64,000 nucleotides of DNA. Source: Kitasatospora kifunensis. Lineage in GTDB: Bacteria > Actinomycetota > Actinomycetes > Streptomycetales > Streptomycetaceae. A model generated the notes under the pieces. The model was not told the DNA's origin. It worked only from the letters and a program-made list of their open reading frames with translations, and searched no databases. The stretch is from NCBI RefSeq assembly GCF_014203855.1, contig NZ_JACHJV010000001.1, positions 682,001 through 746,000 of the forward strand, in the 5' to 3' direction. Below are positions 63,101 through 64,000 of the stretch, piece after piece. How positions within the stretch are numbered: position 1 is the first letter of the stretch; the number at the start of each line of letters is the position of its first letter. Made by a program: the position numbers and the translations under genes.

Positions 63101-64000
63101 CCCGTTGGGCCTGCTTGGTGTCGATGTAGGAGACGTCCTTGCCGGTGTAGACCGGGTTCATGTCGCGGGTCTGCGGGCTGGGCCGGCGCCCGCTGGCGGC
63201 GAGTTCCTCGCGCACCGCGGTCAGGAAGTCACGCGGGATCGCGCATTCGAACCGCGGCCAGACGTACTTCTGGGCCCAGGAGCGGTGGATCTCGGTGACC
63301 CACTTGTTCGGCGGCGTGTAGTCGGTACCGACCGGCAGCAGCAGGTTCTTGGTCGCACCGACCGGCTTGAGCTTGCGGTACAGCTCGTAGACGGCCGCCT
63401 CGGCGGTGGCCAGGTCGGCGGAGGAGTCCATCCACCAGCCGGCCGAGTAGTGGTTGGGCATGTAGTGGGTCAGCACGCCACGCCCCGAGGGCGAGAGCCA
63501 CTCGAACTCGCTGGGGAACTGCATGACGGTGGCGTCGTCCTTGGCCACCTGGAAGTTCTTCTGGATCGGGCCCCACTGGTGGAACGGGCCGCGCGCCCAG
63601 GCGCTGCCGGTGAGGCCCGCGTCGGCCAAGTAGCCGGGGAACTGCGGGTCGTGGCCGAAGACATCCAGCTGCCAGGCGGTCTGCGGGTCGCCGCCCAGGA
63701 TCTCGCGCTGGTAGCCGATGCCGTAGACCAGGTTGCGGATGGTGGTCTCGGCGCCGGTCAGGTTGGTGTTGGGCTCGTTGTAGGTGCCGCCGACCAACTC
63801 GACCTGGCCGCGCTCCAGCAGCAGGCGCAGGTCCGCGCGGCGTTCCGGGTGCTGGTCGAAGTAGGGCTTGAGGTAGTCGACTTCGGCGAGCACGAACTTG
63901 TAGACCGGGTCGCGCAGCGCCAGCTCCAGGTGCGCGTCCACCAGGGCGAAGCCGTTGCGTTCCCACAGCGGTCGGGTGGTGGCGTCACCGGAGAGCAGTT
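60135..64000 (-). CDS. Glycoside hydrolase family 38 (alpha-mannosidase-like), 5' end beyond the window
   Basis: More than 1,288 residues are visible and the frame stays open at the right edge, so the N-terminus with the first zinc motif is missing. The catalytic nucleophile Asp is in TAWQLDVFGHDPQFPGYL, preceded by VGGTYNEPNTNL. AYGAHHDAITGSESDQVYLDL is the family's second metal/His region. A central beta domain (residues after VTNTLSFDRSG) and two C-terminal NEW3-like beta domains (about 60.6-60.9 kb and 60.2-60.4 kb) follow. It hydrolyses alpha-mannosides, probably from glycans or glycoproteins taken up by the cell; no signal peptide can be judged. It is co-transcribed with the DUF7158-like gene. 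Confidence 0.88.
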   Translation of the reverse strand, partial: LLSGDATTRPLWERNGFALVDAHLELALRDPVYKFVLAEVDYLKPYFDQHPERRADLRLLLERGQVELVGGTYNEPNTNLTGAETTIRNLVYGIGYQREILGGDPQTAWQLDVFGHDPQFPGYLADAGLTGSAWARGPFHQWGPIQKNFQVAKDDATVMQFPSEFEWLSPSGRGVLTHYMPNHYSAGWWMDSSADLATAEAAVYELYRKLKPVGATKNLLLPVGTDYTPPNKWVTEIHRSWAQKYVWPRFECAIPRDFLTAVREELAASGRRPSPQTRDMNPVYTGKDVSYIDTKQAQRAGEVAALDAEKLATLAALQNLGGYPQAALDKVWRHLAYGAHHDAITGSESDQVYLDLLGGWREAHDLAAQVRDTALNALVARIDTSGAGRHAVVVTNTLSFDRSGTVSVRLPAGLTQVRVLDDTEALVACAVDRGTLYFHADLVPALGWRTWRLVDGPSDALWQQADGLTVENQRYRVTADPERGGGLSSVQDKAHGRELISPEQIGNELRMYEEYPQHPDFGEGPWHLVPKGPVVGSRTSAAVVRREVGPLGERLVATGTVDGLDYEQIVTLWQGIDRVDCRTRVIDHASADRLLRLRFPLDLPGTLPVSEVADAVIGRGFALPDVDVAEAPWTLDNPANTWFGLSATARVTLTDQGGDALGERALGVAEVIVPELADAADARDLIVALAAAGVTATTASADWSRYGWLDVDSNLPDFRIVLGGPETNPAARELLERAGADYAAVLAAHGRVWVPAEKPLAEVWQPGADLRDLRALPVLVVTDPAPLAADLADARIEAVCPGELPATERLTDHTAALLTYGLPGFAVDPTGALHLSLLRSCTGWPSGVWIDPPRRTVPDGSSFQLQHWTHDFSYSLVSGEGDWRALTLPAQGQEFNHQLLARVVPAQDGTLPATQSWLRVEPAREVRLSTLKPTGDPIAAGSAAVLDPSAGVTVRLVESTGLGRTARLSGALELAALHRADLLERPQAPVERELELTGAQVATLTALPRVSGAGRGNSEPLGPIGEIAQPVHSRYWLHNRGPAPMGYLPVSVGVSPGLLTCGSGAGEALELSVVLASHLRDAAVEGTAEVIAPDGWQVDLRRRPYRLDAAGHLRFPVTVTPPTGAQPGLYFVAVRTEYAGQQIEDVATVAVGELPDLLPAAGEPLDDWGKAQGTKSEIGRDTGLLVESAAASLRVAPGGRAWLEVVLTNRTRGEIRGELQTVSPWGTWAALGAPVAGFTLAPGERQTFGFEVAPPLDTDPGSYWAVTKVMWFGRCQYAPTVSLVVAP

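Overview
The window reads as chromosomal DNA of a high-GC filamentous actinomycete of the Streptomyces/Kitasatospora type. The clues are strong G/C bias at third codon positions, two Scr1-type regulator/DUF397 pairs, a DUF5709 protein, an anti-sigma-like ATPase, a modular NRPS-PKS locus, a giant secreted RHS protein next to a mycosin-like protease, and rare TTA (bldA-type) codons in a pathway regulator and in an amidohydrolase. No tRNA, rRNA, CRISPR array or intact insertion sequence was recognised. Positions and motifs were read by eye; no database search was run.

Layout. 1-3.3 kb: an Scr1 regulator with its DUF397 partner, a P-loop kinase, a broken RibD-like reductase and a nucleotidyltransferase. 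3.35-9.8 kb: a minus-strand set (MMPL exporter, beta-lactamase-fold serine hydrolase, M20 peptidase) divergent from a sensor histidine kinase across a promoter region holding a 15+15 bp palindrome. 9.9-27.0 kb: a biosynthetic cluster made of a TTA-containing orphan LuxR regulator, a stand-alone carrier protein, NRPS C-A-T (leucine code), an AT-less KS-ACP polyketide synthase, NRPS C-A-T (unusual code), type II thioesterase, MbtH, a stand-alone threonine-like A domain, a C-T-C protein and an F420-type luciferase-like oxidoreductase. 27-41 kb: mostly ordinary genes (MBL hydrolase, DUF5709, penicillin-binding protein, amidohydrolase, GNAT, HEAT-repeat protein, a second Scr1/DUF397 pair, cold-shock protein, SDR, DoxX, phosphate permease), with a LecB-like calcium lectin among them. 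41.4-56.2 kb: a polymorphic toxin locus, with an RHS/LamG protein of about 3,900 residues whose C-terminus is an R-S-E type ADP-ribosyltransferase, a translationally coupled candidate immunity gene, a frameshifted small gene behind it, and a divergent mycosin-like protease plus a BMP-like protein. 56.2-64 kb: a sedolisin (S53) protease, a methyltransferase, a DUF7158-like protein and a GH38 alpha-mannosidase that runs off the right edge.

How the main systems may work. In the cluster, leucine would be activated by the first NRPS, extended with a malonyl unit on the AT-less KS-ACP (acyltransferase supplied in trans), and the beta-keto group could be reduced by the F420-type enzyme to give a statine-like residue. 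The next NRPS module and the trans-acting Thr-like A domain/C-T-C protein would add further residues. No cis thioesterase or reductase domain is present, so chain release is unexplained. In the toxin locus, the RHS shell would be exported, possibly processed by the neighbouring protease, and would deliver the ADP-ribosyltransferase; the overlapping downstream gene is the natural immunity candidate. Both product assignments are inferences.
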